Source of the DNA: Prevotella sp.
Lineage (GTDB): Bacteria; Bacteroidota; Bacteroidia; Bacteroidales; Bacteroidaceae
NCBI GenBank assembly: GCA_017541365.1
Contig: JAFXZF010000050.1
Location: 1 to 64,000, forward strand
Direction of reading: 5' to 3'
Length of the DNA stretch: 64,000 bases
Position numbers and translations under genes: made by a program. Of this stretch, positions 44,379-52,853 are shown piece after piece; the first letter of the stretch is position 1; each line of letters starts with the position of its first letter. The notes under the pieces were generated by a model. It made no database searches. It saw only the letters and a list, made by a program, of their open reading frames with translations, and was not told where the DNA came from.

Positions 44379-45503
44379 GTGGTGCGAGAGAAAGACCTGA
44401 AGGCAAGGCTGGATAGCGTGGTCGGCGAGGCGAGGATACTGGAGACATCGCAGATGGGACTGATGGTATATGACCTTGACGGTGACAGCGTGGTGTATGA
44501 GCGAGATGCACGACAGACGATGAGGCCGGCATCGACCATGAAACTGCTTACTGCCATAACGGCGCTCGACAAACTGGGGGCAGAGTATGAGTATGTGACT
44601 CCCCTGAAGGTAGGACGAAACGCTACAACAGGTGCCCTGTACCTCGTGGGGGCAATGGATCCGCTGATAACGGAGGATGACCTGCGGGTGATGGTGGATA
44701 GCCTAAAGACGATGGGCATCGATACGGTGAGGGGCAATATATATATGGACCACTCCATGAAAGACAGCGACCTGTACGGCGAGGGATGGTGCTGGGATGA
44801 TGATAACCCGATGTTGTCGGCATTGGTATATAATCGTAAGGATGATATGGGGGAGCACCTCAGACGCTATATGATGGCTGACAGCATATACGTGACGGGC
44901 AGAGTGGCGAGAGGGCGATGTCCTGATGATGCTGAGACGATATATGTGATACGGCACAAACTGACTGACGTGCTCATGCCGATGATGAAGCAGAGCAATA
45001 ACCTATATGCTGAGAGTGCTTTTTACCACATAGGGCTGACAAAGGGAAAGCCATCGACAGCGAAAAAAGCTAAGGCGGTGGAAGAAACTTTGCTGGAGCT
45101 AATTTATGCTAAAACTCCCTCCCTTGGGAGGGCTGGGGGTGGGGTCCCCATTCATCGCTTTGCTGATGGGTCGGGACTGTCACTATACAACTACGTGTCG
45201 GCCGAAATGGAGGTGATGCTTCTGCGCTATGCCTACAGGAACGACAGCATATATGATGCACTACGTGAAATGCTGCCCATAGCTGCAGTGGACGGCACAC
45301 TGAAAGACCGTATGCGAGGCACTCCTGCGGAGAATAATGTAAGGGCAAAGACAGGAACGCTGTCAGGGGTGTACTCACTGGCGGGATACTGTACTGCTGC
45401 CAACGGTAACAAACTCGCCTTTGCCATACTCAACCAAGGGGTGATGAAAGCGGCACCGGCAAGGGCTCTGCAGGACAGAATATGTATAGAATTGTGCAGG
45501 TAG
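44379..45503 (+). CDS. dacB: D-alanyl-D-alanine carboxypeptidase/endopeptidase (PBP4/DacB type), signal peptide out of frame
   Basis: The 374-residue protein cuts D-Ala from peptidoglycan stems. The penicillin-binding motifs are in order: PASTMKLL (SxxK, near residue 51), QSNNLYAES (SxN, near residue 210) and RAKTGTL (KTG, near residue 324). The usual PBP4 insert region between the first two is small. No in-frame signal peptide exists; the reading frame opens only at GTG codons, and a signal-peptide coding stretch lies just upstream in another frame (44291-44371). Residues about 248-254 (SLGRAGGG) come from a CCTCCCTTGGGAGGGCTGGG dyad. As it stands the protein would stay in the cytoplasm; this may be a phase-off state or a sequence error. 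Confidence 0.85.
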   Translation: MVREKDLKARLDSVVGEARILETSQMGLMVYDLDGDSVVYERDARQTMRPASTMKLLTAITALDKLGAEYEYVTPLKVGRNATTGALYLVGAMDPLITEDDLRVMVDSLKTMGIDTVRGNIYMDHSMKDSDLYGEGWCWDDDNPMLSALVYNRKDDMGEHLRRYMMADSIYVTGRVARGRCPDDAETIYVIRHKLTDVLMPMMKQSNNLYAESAFYHIGLTKGKPSTAKKAKAVEETLLELIYAKTPSLGRAGGGVPIHRFADGSGLSLYNYVSAEMEVMLLRYAYRNDSIYDALREMLPIAAVDGTLKDRMRGTPAENNVRAKTGTLSGVYSLAGYCTAANGNKLAFAILNQGVMKAAPARALQDRICIELCR

Positions 45504-45520
45504 GTTAAAAAACGACTAAT

Positions 45521-46573
45521 ATGAATATCATTATATCAAAGGACTTCAAGAAGGAACTGACAGCCGCCATAAATGAGTGTGAGCACGATAGGATATTCGT
45601 GCTCACTGATACTAATACGGCAAAGTACTGTTTGCCAGTGCTTAACAGTTCACAGTGCTTAACAGTGAATTGTGAACTGATTACCATCGGAGCATCCGAT
45701 CTGGAGAAGACGCTGGACAGCGTGAGCCATGTATGGCAGAAACTACAGAGTGGCGGCGCCACACGCCACTCGCTCTTGATAAATCTGGGTGGCGGTATGG
45801 TGACAGACCTCGGAGGATTTGCGGCAAGTACTTTCAAGCGTGGCATCAATTTTATCAACATACCTACCACGTTGCTGGCAATGGTCGATGCCTCGGTGGG
45901 TGGCAAGACGGGCATCAACTTCGGCGGACTGAAAAACGAGATAGGTGTGTTCCGTGATGCTAACTGTGTGATAATCAACACGCAATTTCTCAAAACACTT
46001 GATACGGAGAATATACGTTCGGGGTATGCCGAGATGCTCAAGCACGGACTGATAAACCGTGAGGGCAGGAGGATGATGGATGAACTCCTTGCTTACGACA
46101 TCGCCAATCCCGACCTCGACGTACTGGCACGCATGATAGGCGAATCGGTTGAGGTAAAAGAGAAAATCGTCATGGAGGACCCTCTGGAGCATGGCATACG
46201 CAAGGCTCTCAACGTAGGACATACGATAGGACATGCTTTCGAATCGTGGGCGATGGCACACAATAAACCTGTATTTCACGGTTATGCTGTGGCTTACGGC
46301 ATAATACCTGAGTTGTACCTCGCTTGCACGAAGACAGACTTTCCTCAGGATGTGATGCGACAGATTGTATATTATATAAAAGAGGTGTATGGCACGTTGC
46401 CCATAACCTGCGACGATTACCCCGAACTGCTTGAACTGATGACCCACGACAAGAAGAATACCGCTGGCACGATAAACTTTACCCTGCTGGGTGGTATTGG
46501 TGACATACGCATCAATCAGACTGCAACGAAGGAGGAGATACAGGAAGCGCTCGATTTTTTTCGTGAAGGATAG
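45521..46573 (+). CDS. aroB: 3-dehydroquinate synthase AroB
   Basis: AroB is the second shikimate-pathway enzyme and makes 3-dehydroquinate from DAHP using NAD and a divalent metal. LLINLGGGMVTDLGGFAAS near residue 84 and PTTLLAMVDASVGGKTGIN near residue 112 are diagnostic. GHTIGHAFE near residue 239 contains metal ligands. At 350 residues the length is normal. Residues 39-52 (VLNSSQCLTVNCELI) are encoded by a 17-bp tandem repeat at 45638. The gene begins 17 bp after the carboxypeptidase gene. Confidence 0.94.
   Translation: MNIIISKDFKKELTAAINECEHDRIFVLTDTNTAKYCLPVLNSSQCLTVNCELITIGASDLEKTLDSVSHVWQKLQSGGATRHSLLINLGGGMVTDLGGFAASTFKRGINFINIPTTLLAMVDASVGGKTGINFGGLKNEIGVFRDANCVIINTQFLKTLDTENIRSGYAEMLKHGLINREGRRMMDELLAYDIANPDLDVLARMIGESVEVKEKIVMEDPLEHGIRKALNVGHTIGHAFESWAMAHNKPVFHGYAVAYGIIPELYLACTKTDFPQDVMRQIVYYIKEVYGTLPITCDDYPELLELMTHDKKNTAGTINFTLLGGIGDIRINQTATKEEIQEALDFFREG
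45638..45671 (+). repeat. 17-bp tandem repeat inside aroB
   Basis: CAGTGCTTAACAGTTCA is followed by a copy with two changes, then TTGTGAACTG. It codes for a surface-loop stretch of AroB. Words such as AACAGTTCA and TGTGAACTG are also frequent in the intergenic repeats at 47790-47832. Confidence 0.7.
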
Positions 46574-46656
46574 CAATTTGCAAGCGAAAGTATATAAATA
46601 ACTGACAAAATGTAAAACTTTTTGGCGATTTTCTTTGCAGTTTAATAAAAATGTCG

Positions 46657-46664
46657 TACCTTTG
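46657..46664 (+). promoter_or_regulatory. -7 promoter box for asnA
   Basis: TACCTTTG, 20 bases before the asnA ATG. Confidence 0.6.
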
Positions 46665-46684
46665 CGCTCAAAATTGTAAGAATC

Positions 46685-47722
46685 ATGAGTAAATTGATAA
46701 AACCAGTAGATTATAAGGCTGTCCTTGATCTGAGACAGACGGAACGAGGCATAAAGCAGATAAAAGACTTCTTTCAGCAAAACCTCGCCACGGAGCTCCG
46801 TCTGCGCAGAGTCACCGCACCGCTCTTTGTGTTGAAGGGTCTCGGCATCAACGATGACCTCAATGGTGTGGAGAGGGCTGTCACATTCCCCATCAAGGAC
46901 CTCGGCGACCGTGAGGCGGAGGTGGTTCACTCGCTGGCTAAGTGGAAGCGACTCACCCTGGCAGAGTATGGAATAGAGCCAGGATACGGCATATATACTG
47001 ACATGAACGCTATACGTGCCGATGAGGAGCTCGACAACCTTCACTCACTGTATGTAGATCAGTGGGACTGGGAGGCTGTGATGACAAAGGAACAGCGCAA
47101 CATAGACTTCCTTAAGACGGTGGTACGACGCATATATTCCGCCATACTGCGTACAGAGTTTCTTACCTGCGAGACATATCCTCAGCTGAAGCCTTTCCTG
47201 CCACAGGAGATACACTTCGTGCACTCTGAGGAACTGATAAAGATGTACCCCGACCTTACGCCAAAAGAGCGTGAGGATGCTATATGCCAGAAGTATGGCG
47301 CTGTGTTCGTGATGGGTATCGGCGGCAAACTGTCAGATGGCAAGAAGCATGATGGCAGAGCACCAGACTATGATGACTGGTCAACACCCAACTCTGATGG
47401 ATACCTCGGACTCAATGGCGACATACTGATATGGTACCCTATACTGGGACACAGCGTGGAGCTCTCGTCAATGGGCATACGTGTGGATAAGGAGGCACTG
47501 CTGCGCCAGCTCGCCCTGGAGGGTAAGGAGGAACGCAAGGAACTGTACTTCCACAAACGACTGCTGGAGGGTTCTCTGCCCCTGTCAATAGGCGGCGGCA
47601 TAGGACAGTCACGCCTGTGCATGGTGCTGCTCCATAAGGCTCACGTGGGCGAGATACAAGCCTCAATATGGCCTGACGAACAGCGTAAGGAATGCAAAGA
47701 GGCAGGAATGAATCTTATCTAA
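46685..47722 (+). CDS. asnA: Aspartate--ammonia ligase AsnA
   Basis: AsnA makes asparagine from aspartate, ammonia and ATP, and belongs to the class II aminoacyl-tRNA synthetase-like fold. TAPLFVLKGLGINDDLNGVE near residue 39 and VHQLAKWKRLALAEY-like segments (here VHSLAKWKRLTLAEYGIEP) are conserved. SLPLSIGGGIGQSRLCMVLL near residue 298 forms the class II motif. At 345 residues the length is typical. It is monocistronic. Downstream (47723-47832) lie AATTGACAATTGATAA and GAACTGTGAACTGTGAATTG repeats. Confidence 0.95.
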   Translation: MSKLIKPVDYKAVLDLRQTERGIKQIKDFFQQNLATELRLRRVTAPLFVLKGLGINDDLNGVERAVTFPIKDLGDREAEVVHSLAKWKRLTLAEYGIEPGYGIYTDMNAIRADEELDNLHSLYVDQWDWEAVMTKEQRNIDFLKTVVRRIYSAILRTEFLTCETYPQLKPFLPQEIHFVHSEELIKMYPDLTPKEREDAICQKYGAVFVMGIGGKLSDGKKHDGRAPDYDDWSTPNSDGYLGLNGDILIWYPILGHSVELSSMGIRVDKEALLRQLALEGKEERKELYFHKRLLEGSLPLSIGGGIGQSRLCMVLLHKAHVGEIQASIWPDEQRKECKEAGMNLI

Positions 47723-47832
47723 TTGATAATTGACAATTGACAATTGATAATTAACAGTTTGTAATTGATATTTGTTAAAAAAACTCAAAGTTTGGCAAAG
47801 AACTGCGAACTGTGAACTGTGAATTGTGAATT
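47723..47832. repeat. AATT-rich short tandem repeats between asnA and rpmE2
   Basis: Two word families follow one another: TTGATAATTGACAATTGACA at 47724-47760, then AACTGTGAACTGTGAATTGTG at about 47805-47832. Similar words stand at many gene borders here (5520-5604, 16205-16252, 32553-32590, 34806-34850, 39783-39830, 44226-44255, 52804-52840). Confidence 0.7.
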
Positions 47833-47838
47833 ATTTAG

Positions 47839-47846
47839 TACCTTTG
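47839..47846 (+). promoter_or_regulatory. -7 promoter box for rpmE2
   Basis: TACCTTTG, 63 bases before the rpmE2 ATG. Confidence 0.6.
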
Positions 47847-47874
47847 CAGTCCGAAATGTAAAATTATTAACGGT

Positions 47875-47913
47875 ATGCCTATTTGCGGCGTACATAAAAC
47901 GAAAGTAAAATGA
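47875..47913 (+). CDS. Possible 12-codon leader peptide overlapping the rpmE2 start
   Basis: ATG CCT ATT TGC... reads [12 protein letters not shown] and stops in TGA overlapping the rpmE2 ATG (ATGA). It lies entirely in the 63-nt leader. Such overlap could couple translation of L31 to that of the leader. There is no sequence support beyond the open frame and overlap. Confidence 0.3.
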   Translation: MPICGVHKTKVK

Positions 47914-48161
47914 AAAAAGATCTTCATCCAGAGAACTATCGTCCTGTAGTATTCAGAGATATGTCAAACGGCGATATGTTCCTTACAAAATCTACATGCA
48001 AGACAACAGAGACTGTTGAATTTGAGGGTGCTGAGTACCCAGTTGTAAAGATAGAAATATCTTCTACTTCTCACCCATTCTACACAGGTAAGTCTAAACT
48101 CGTTGACACAGCAGGTCGCGTAGATCGCTTCCAGCAGCGTTACGGTAACATTAAGAAATAA
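47910..48161 (+). CDS. rpmE2: 50S ribosomal protein L31 type B
   Basis: The 83-residue protein starts [17 protein letters not shown] and contains [20 protein letters not shown], the L31 signature. It lacks the CxxC zinc pairs of type A, so it is the zinc-free type B. It is monocistronic, with its own promoter and terminator. Confidence 0.96.
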   Translation: MKKDLHPENYRPVVFRDMSNGDMFLTKSTCKTTETVEFEGAEYPVVKIEISSTSHPFYTGKSKLVDTAGRVDRFQQRYGNIKK

Positions 48162-48185
48162 TCCATTGGTGGATTAGAAGAATAT

Positions 48186-48229
48186 AACGTTGAACAGTGT
48201 GACAATGCTCATACCGTTCAGCGTTTTTT
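48186..48229 (+). terminator. Terminator of rpmE2
   Basis: AACGTTGAAC pairs with GTTCAGCGTT (one G-U pair), followed by a T-tract. Confidence 0.75.
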
Positions 48230-48268
48230 CAATTTTTGATGTATTCAAAATAACAAAATATTTTTCTT

Positions 48269-49651
48269 ATGACAAAGGTTATAAAACTGCGTCGTGGTCT
48301 TGACATCAAACTGACTGGTGTGGCTAAGAAAGAGAAGATAGCCATGCAGTCTGCCAATGTCTATGCCTTGCAGCCTGACGATTTTGAGGGTGTGAAGCCC
48401 AAAGTCGTGGTTAAGGAAGGTGACAAGGTGAAGGCTGGCGATGCGCTGTTTGTTAACAAGGCTTACCCCGAGGTGAGGTTTGCGAGTCCCGTCAGCGGTA
48501 CTGTGAAACTCATTGAGCGCGGTGAGCGCCGTAAGGTGCTCAGCGTACAGGTGGAGGCTGATGCCAAGCAGGAATATGTTGACTTCGGAAAGAAGAGTGT
48601 AAGCAAACTCTCAGGCGATGAGGTAAAGCAGTCTCTGCTCGTGGCAGGTCTGTTTGGCTATATCAACCAGTTGCCTTACGCCATATCAACCAACCCTGAG
48701 ACATCGCCAAAAGCAATTTTCGTATCAGCTTTGAGAGATATGCCGCTTGCCGGCGATTTTGAGTTTGAGGTGCAGGGACAGGAGGAAGACTTCAAGACTG
48801 GCCTTGAGGCACTGAGCAAGATTGCCAAGGTTTATGTGGGAGTAGGAAAAGACTCAGCCATCCCTTCGCTCTGTCAGAGCGAAGGAAAGATTGGGGCTGT
48901 AGTCTTCTCTGGCAAGTGCCCTGCAGGCAATGTTGGTGTGCAGGTAAACCATATCGACCCAGTAAACAAGGGCGAGGTGGTTTGGACTGTTGACCCAACG
49001 GCTGTGCTCTTCTTTGGTCGTCTCTTCAACACTGGTAAGGTAAACCTCACTCGTACCCTCGCTCTTGCAGGTTCTGAGGTGAAGAATCCTTGCTATTTCG
49101 ACGCGTTGGTAGGTGCGCAGGTTAACCTTAACGATAACGTTAACCATAACGGGAACCTCCGTGTTATTGCAGGCAACCCTCTCACAGGCAAGCCATATCA
49201 TTCAGTTCCCATCTCTGACAGAGAGGGGTTAGGTGGGAGTCTTGTTATCGGTGCCCACCAGTCTGAGATTACCGTTATCCCTGAGGGTGACGATGCCGAT
49301 GAGATATTGGGTTGGATAATGCCACGCTTCAAGCAGTTCTCTGTCAACCGCTCTTACTTCTCATGGCTCTTCCCCAAGAAGGACGGCTACACGCTCGATG
49401 CCCGCATCAAGGGTGGTGAGCGCCACATGATTATGAGTGGTGAGTATGACAAGGTACTGCCAATGGACATCTACGGCGAATACCTTATCAAGGCTATCAT
49501 AGCGCAGGACATCGACAAGATGGAGGCTCTCGGCATCTACGAGGTTAGCCCTGAGGACTTTGCCCTGGCCGAGTTTGTTGACAGCTCGAAGCTGGAACTG
49601 CAGAAGATAGTTCGCGAAGGTCTCGACATGCTCCGCAAAGAAAACGAGTAA
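48269..49651 (+). CDS. nqrA: Na+-translocating NADH:quinone reductase subunit A
   Basis: NqrA is the cytoplasmic subunit of the sodium pump that oxidises NADH. The start MTKVIKLRRGLDIKLTGVA matches family members, and the barrel-sandwich region with PKVVVKEGDKVKAGDALF is near residue 49. At 460 residues it is slightly long. Residues about 286-296 (VNLNDNVNHNGN) are encoded by nnTAAC hexamers at 49121-49156. It is the first of six genes, nqrABCDEF, in canonical order. Confidence 0.94.
   Translation: MTKVIKLRRGLDIKLTGVAKKEKIAMQSANVYALQPDDFEGVKPKVVVKEGDKVKAGDALFVNKAYPEVRFASPVSGTVKLIERGERRKVLSVQVEADAKQEYVDFGKKSVSKLSGDEVKQSLLVAGLFGYINQLPYAISTNPETSPKAIFVSALRDMPLAGDFEFEVQGQEEDFKTGLEALSKIAKVYVGVGKDSAIPSLCQSEGKIGAVVFSGKCPAGNVGVQVNHIDPVNKGEVVWTVDPTAVLFFGRLFNTGKVNLTRTLALAGSEVKNPCYFDALVGAQVNLNDNVNHNGNLRVIAGNPLTGKPYHSVPISDREGLGGSLVIGAHQSEITVIPEGDDADEILGWIMPRFKQFSVNRSYFSWLFPKKDGYTLDARIKGGERHMIMSGEYDKVLPMDIYGEYLIKAIIAQDIDKMEALGIYEVSPEDFALAEFVDSSKLELQKIVREGLDMLRKENE
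49121..49156 (+). repeat. nnTAAC hexamer repeat inside nqrA
   Basis: Six consecutive hexamers, GTTAAC CTTAAC GATAAC, then GTTAAC CATAAC GGGAAC. They code for Val-Asn, Leu-Asn, Asp-Asn, Val-Asn, His-Asn and Gly-Asn. Confidence 0.75.
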
Positions 49652-49663
49652 ATAATTAAAAGG

Positions 49664-49734
49664 GTTTTCGTAGCAACGCAGTTGCGTTTCGTAGGCCACA
49701 AGGCCGTTTCGTAGCCGAAGGCGTTTCGTACGAA
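49664..49734 (-). repeat. TACGAAAC modular hairpin element, copy C (nqrA-nqrB gap)
   Basis: On the plus strand the order is GTTTTCGTA, hairpin GCAAC-gca-GTTGC, GTTTCGTA, hairpin GGCC-acaa-GGCC, GTTTCGTA, hairpin GCC-gaa-GGC, then GTTTCGTACGAA. It is inverted relative to the operon and nearly fills the 93-bp gap inside it. Confidence 0.85.
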
Positions 49735-49744
49735 GTTTACAATT

Positions 49745-50899
49745 ATGAGTTTAAGAAAATATATAGACAAGATCAAGCCTCAGTTTGAGCCAGGCGGAAA
49801 GTTCTCTGCATTCCAGAGTGTCTTCGATGGCTTCGAGACTTTTCTTTACGTTCCTAACACCACGTCAAAGTCTGGTGTAAGCATCCATGATGCCATCGAT
49901 TCCAAGCGTATCATGAGTATGGTGGTCATAGCCCTCATCCCTGCATTGCTCTTCGGCATGTATAATGTGGGCTATCAGAACTACCTCGCTGCAGGCACCC
50001 TCGCAACAACTCCTTGCTGGGAGGTGTTCCTCTATGGCTGTCTGCTGGTGTTGCCTAAGATTATCGTTAGTTACATCGTTGGTCTGGGCATAGAGTTTGC
50101 CTGGGCACAGTGGAAGCACGAAGAGATACAGGAGGGCTACCTCGTCAGTGGTATCATCATCCCTATGATACTGCCTGTAGGCTGTCCCCTCTGGGTGCTG
50201 GTGCTCGCCGTAGCCTTTGCCGTCATCTTCGGCAAGGAGATATTCGGTGGCACGGGCATGAACATCTTCAATGTGGCACTCCTCGCGCGTGCGTTCCTTT
50301 TCTTCTCTTATCCTACCGTGATGAGTGGCGACACCGTGTGGGTAGCAACAGAGAGTTTCCTCGGACTGGGCAACGACCTGCCTGATGCCTTCACCTGTGC
50401 TACACCTCTCGGTCAGATGGCACAAGGCGCTGCACCCTCTGCCAGCGTCATCGACAGCATCATCGGTCTGATACCAGGCTCTATCGGTGAGACAAGCGTC
50501 ATTGCCATCGCCCTTGGTGCAGCATTGCTGCTCTTTACCGGCATCGCTTCATGGAAAATTATGCTCAGCATATTCCTCAGTGGTGGTGCTATGGCATACC
50601 TGTTCCAGTCATTGGGCATGACACCCGTTGAGTGGTATGAGCACCTCGTCATCGGCGGCTTCTGCTTTGGTGCCGTCTTCATGGCTACCGACCCTGTCAC
50701 CTCGGCACGCACTGAGACAGGCAAGTGGATCTATGGCATCATCATCGGTGCCCTTGCCATGATCATCCGTGTCATGAACCCAGGCTTCCCAGAGGGCATG
50801 ATGCTCGCCATCCTCTTTGGCAACATGATGGCACCAACCATCGACTACTTCGTAGTGCAGAGCAACATTAACAAACGAATAAGGAGGGCACAGGCATGA
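49745..50899 (+). CDS. nqrB: Na+-translocating NADH:quinone reductase subunit B
   Basis: The 384-residue integral membrane protein carries covalent FMN and takes part in sodium transport. It starts LRKYIDKIKPQFEPGGKFSAF. The likely FMN-attachment Thr is in DAFTCATPLGQ near residue 222, and about ten hydrophobic segments are visible. MMAPTIDYF lies near the end. It overlaps nqrC by 4 bp. Confidence 0.95.
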   Translation: MSLRKYIDKIKPQFEPGGKFSAFQSVFDGFETFLYVPNTTSKSGVSIHDAIDSKRIMSMVVIALIPALLFGMYNVGYQNYLAAGTLATTPCWEVFLYGCLLVLPKIIVSYIVGLGIEFAWAQWKHEEIQEGYLVSGIIIPMILPVGCPLWVLVLAVAFAVIFGKEIFGGTGMNIFNVALLARAFLFFSYPTVMSGDTVWVATESFLGLGNDLPDAFTCATPLGQMAQGAAPSASVIDSIIGLIPGSIGETSVIAIALGAALLLFTGIASWKIMLSIFLSGGAMAYLFQSLGMTPVEWYEHLVIGGFCFGAVFMATDPVTSARTETGKWIYGIIIGALAMIIRVMNPGFPEGMMLAILFGNMMAPTIDYFVVQSNINKRIRRAQA

Positions 50900-51570
50900 A
50901 ACTGAATACTAATAACAACGCATATATCATTGCCTACAGTTGCGCAATGGTTGTCATCGTAGCCTTCCTGCTCGCCTTTGTGAGCAGCACGCTCAAGGCA
51001 CGTCAGGATGTCAATGTGGCGCTCGACAAGAAGAAGCAGATACTCGCTGCCCTCAACATCCGCAATCTCAGCGACAGCGAGAGTGAGGCAAAGTATAATG
51101 AGGTGGTGCTCAGCGATGAGGCTACCAAGGCAAACAATGAGGCAGCCTTCAAGCTCAACAGCGGCGACTATAAGGCAGGCAACTATAAGGTCTATGAGTG
51201 CCAGGTCGGTGGCGAGAAGAAGTACGTCGTTCCCGTCTATGGCATGGGCTTGTGGGGTGCCATCTGGGGCTATGTGGCAGTCAATGCCGATGGCAACACC
51301 GTCTATGGTGCCTACTTCAACCACGACTCCGAGACAGCAGGTCTTGGTGCCGAGATAAAAGACTCCAAGGCTTGGCAGGATAAGTTTGCCGGCAAGAAGA
51401 TCTATGGTGCCGACGGCAGTGCCGCCTTGAAGGTAGTAAAGTCCAGCGAACTGAAGAACCCCGCGAGCGAGGTCGATGGCATCACAGGTGCCACCCTCAC
51501 CTCCAATGGTGTATCAGACATGCTGCAGGACGGATTCAAGAAATATAAAACCCTTTTGAGCCATGAGTAA
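50896..51570 (+). CDS. nqrC: Na+-translocating NADH:quinone reductase subunit C
   Basis: The 224-residue protein has one N-terminal transmembrane helix (about residues 10-32) and a periplasmic FMN-binding domain. The FMN-linked Thr is in DGITGATLTSNGV near residue 196. GMGLWGAIWGYVAVN lies near residue 116. The gene overlaps nqrB by 4 bp and nqrD by 8 bp. Confidence 0.94.
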   Translation: MKLNTNNNAYIIAYSCAMVVIVAFLLAFVSSTLKARQDVNVALDKKKQILAALNIRNLSDSESEAKYNEVVLSDEATKANNEAAFKLNSGDYKAGNYKVYECQVGGEKKYVVPVYGMGLWGAIWGYVAVNADGNTVYGAYFNHDSETAGLGAEIKDSKAWQDKFAGKKIYGADGSAALKVVKSSELKNPASEVDGITGATLTSNGVSDMLQDGFKKYKTLLSHE

Positions 51571-52177
51571 GATAAAAGACGTCTTTATGGCACCGTTGAA
51601 CATTCTCAATCCGGTGCTGGTGCAGGTACTCGGTATCTGTAGTGCATTGGCTGTCACGTCACAGCTCAAGCCAGCCCTCGTCATGGGCGTAGCTGTTACC
51701 ATCATCACAGCATTCAGCAATCTTATTATCTCCCTGCTGCGCAATACCATCCCTAACCGCATACGTATTGTGGTGCAGTTGGTGGTTGTTGCCGCCCTCG
51801 TCACCATCGTCTCTCAGGTGCTCAAGGCTTTCGTCTATGACGTCAGCGTGCAGCTCTCCGTCTATGTCGGACTCATCATCACCAACTGCATCCTCATGGG
51901 ACGTCTCGAGGCTTTCGCCATGCAGCAGAAGCCCTGGCCTTCCTTCGTCGATGGCTTTGCCAACGGTCTTGGCTATGGCATGATACTCGTCATCGTGGGT
52001 GCCGTTCGTGAGCTCTTCGGCAGAGGCTCACTCCTGGGCTATCAGATAATCCCCGACGGAGCATACGACTTTGGATATATCAATAACGGTATGATGACCA
52101 TGCCAGCCATGGCGCTCATCATCATCGGATGTGTAATATGGGTGCATCGCGCATTCTTTTATAAGGAGGAGCAGTAA
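51563..52177 (+). CDS. nqrD: Na+-translocating NADH:quinone reductase subunit D
   Basis: The 204-residue protein has six hydrophobic helices and belongs to the NqrD/RnfE family. FMAPLNILNPVLVQVLGICS near the N terminus and NCILMGRLEAFAMQQKP near residue 107 are family signatures. It is followed immediately by nqrE. Confidence 0.94.
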   Translation: MSKIKDVFMAPLNILNPVLVQVLGICSALAVTSQLKPALVMGVAVTIITAFSNLIISLLRNTIPNRIRIVVQLVVVAALVTIVSQVLKAFVYDVSVQLSVYVGLIITNCILMGRLEAFAMQQKPWPSFVDGFANGLGYGMILVIVGAVRELFGRGSLLGYQIIPDGAYDFGYINNGMMTMPAMALIIIGCVIWVHRAFFYKEEQ

Positions 52178-52804
52178 ATGGAACAGTTGATAAATCTTTT
52201 CTTCAGGTCAATATTCGTTGACAACATGATATTTGCATTCTTCCTCGGCATGTGTTCGTTCCTTGCCGTAAGTAAGAATGTCAAGACATCCCTCGGACTC
52301 GGCATCGCCGTCACCTTCGTGCTCTTCATCACCGTGCCTGTCAACTATCTGTTGCAGACAGAGGTGCTCGGTCCCGACTGTCTCCTTGAGGGTGTTGACC
52401 TCTCCTATCTCGCCTTCATCCTCTTCATCGCCGTCATTGCCGGCATTGTGCAGTTGGTTGAGATGATAGTAGAGCGTTTCTCACCAGCCCTCTACGGCGC
52501 ACTCGGCATCTTCCTGCCCCTCATAGCAGTAAACTGTGCCATCATGGGTGCATCGCTCTTCATGCAGCAGCGCATCAATCTCGACCCCTCCAACACACAG
52601 TATCTGGGCTCCGTGCTCGATGCCATGATCTATGCCCTCGGCTCAGGATTCGGTTGGACGCTCGCCATCGTCGCCATGGGTGCCATCCGTGAGAAGATGC
52701 AGTATTCCGATGTGCCCAAGCCCCTGCAGGGACTCGGCATCTCCTTCATCGTCGTAGGTCTCATGGCAATGGCTATGATGTGTTTCTCAGGGCTGAAGCT
52801 CTAA
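52178..52804 (+). CDS. nqrE: Na+-translocating NADH:quinone reductase subunit E
   Basis: The 208-residue paralogue of NqrD has inverted topology. [20 protein letters not shown] opens it, [20 protein letters not shown] contains one of the conserved Cys, and [16 protein letters not shown] near residue 111 the other. In structures of the complex these cysteines bind an intramembrane iron cluster with NqrD. Confidence 0.95.
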   Translation: MEQLINLFFRSIFVDNMIFAFFLGMCSFLAVSKNVKTSLGLGIAVTFVLFITVPVNYLLQTEVLGPDCLLEGVDLSYLAFILFIAVIAGIVQLVEMIVERFSPALYGALGIFLPLIAVNCAIMGASLFMQQRINLDPSNTQYLGSVLDAMIYALGSGFGWTLAIVAMGAIREKMQYSDVPKPLQGLGISFIVVGLMAMAMMCFSGLKL

Positions 52805-52840
52805 GAGTTCAAAAGTTCAAGAGTTCAAGAGTTCAAAAGT
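52804..52840 (+). repeat. AGTTCAAG tandem repeats between nqrE and nqrF
   Basis: Four or five copies of an 8-base word (AGTTCAAG/AGTTCAAA) form most of the 49-bp gap between two genes of the operon. Confidence 0.75.
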
Positions 52841-52853
52841 ATAAAGAATAAGA

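Noticed and set aside
45743..47044. Minus-strand open frame of 433 codons across aroB and asnA
   Set aside because: It is antisense to two clear genes, crosses a promoter, and has Cys/Tyr/His-rich composition with no recognisable domain.
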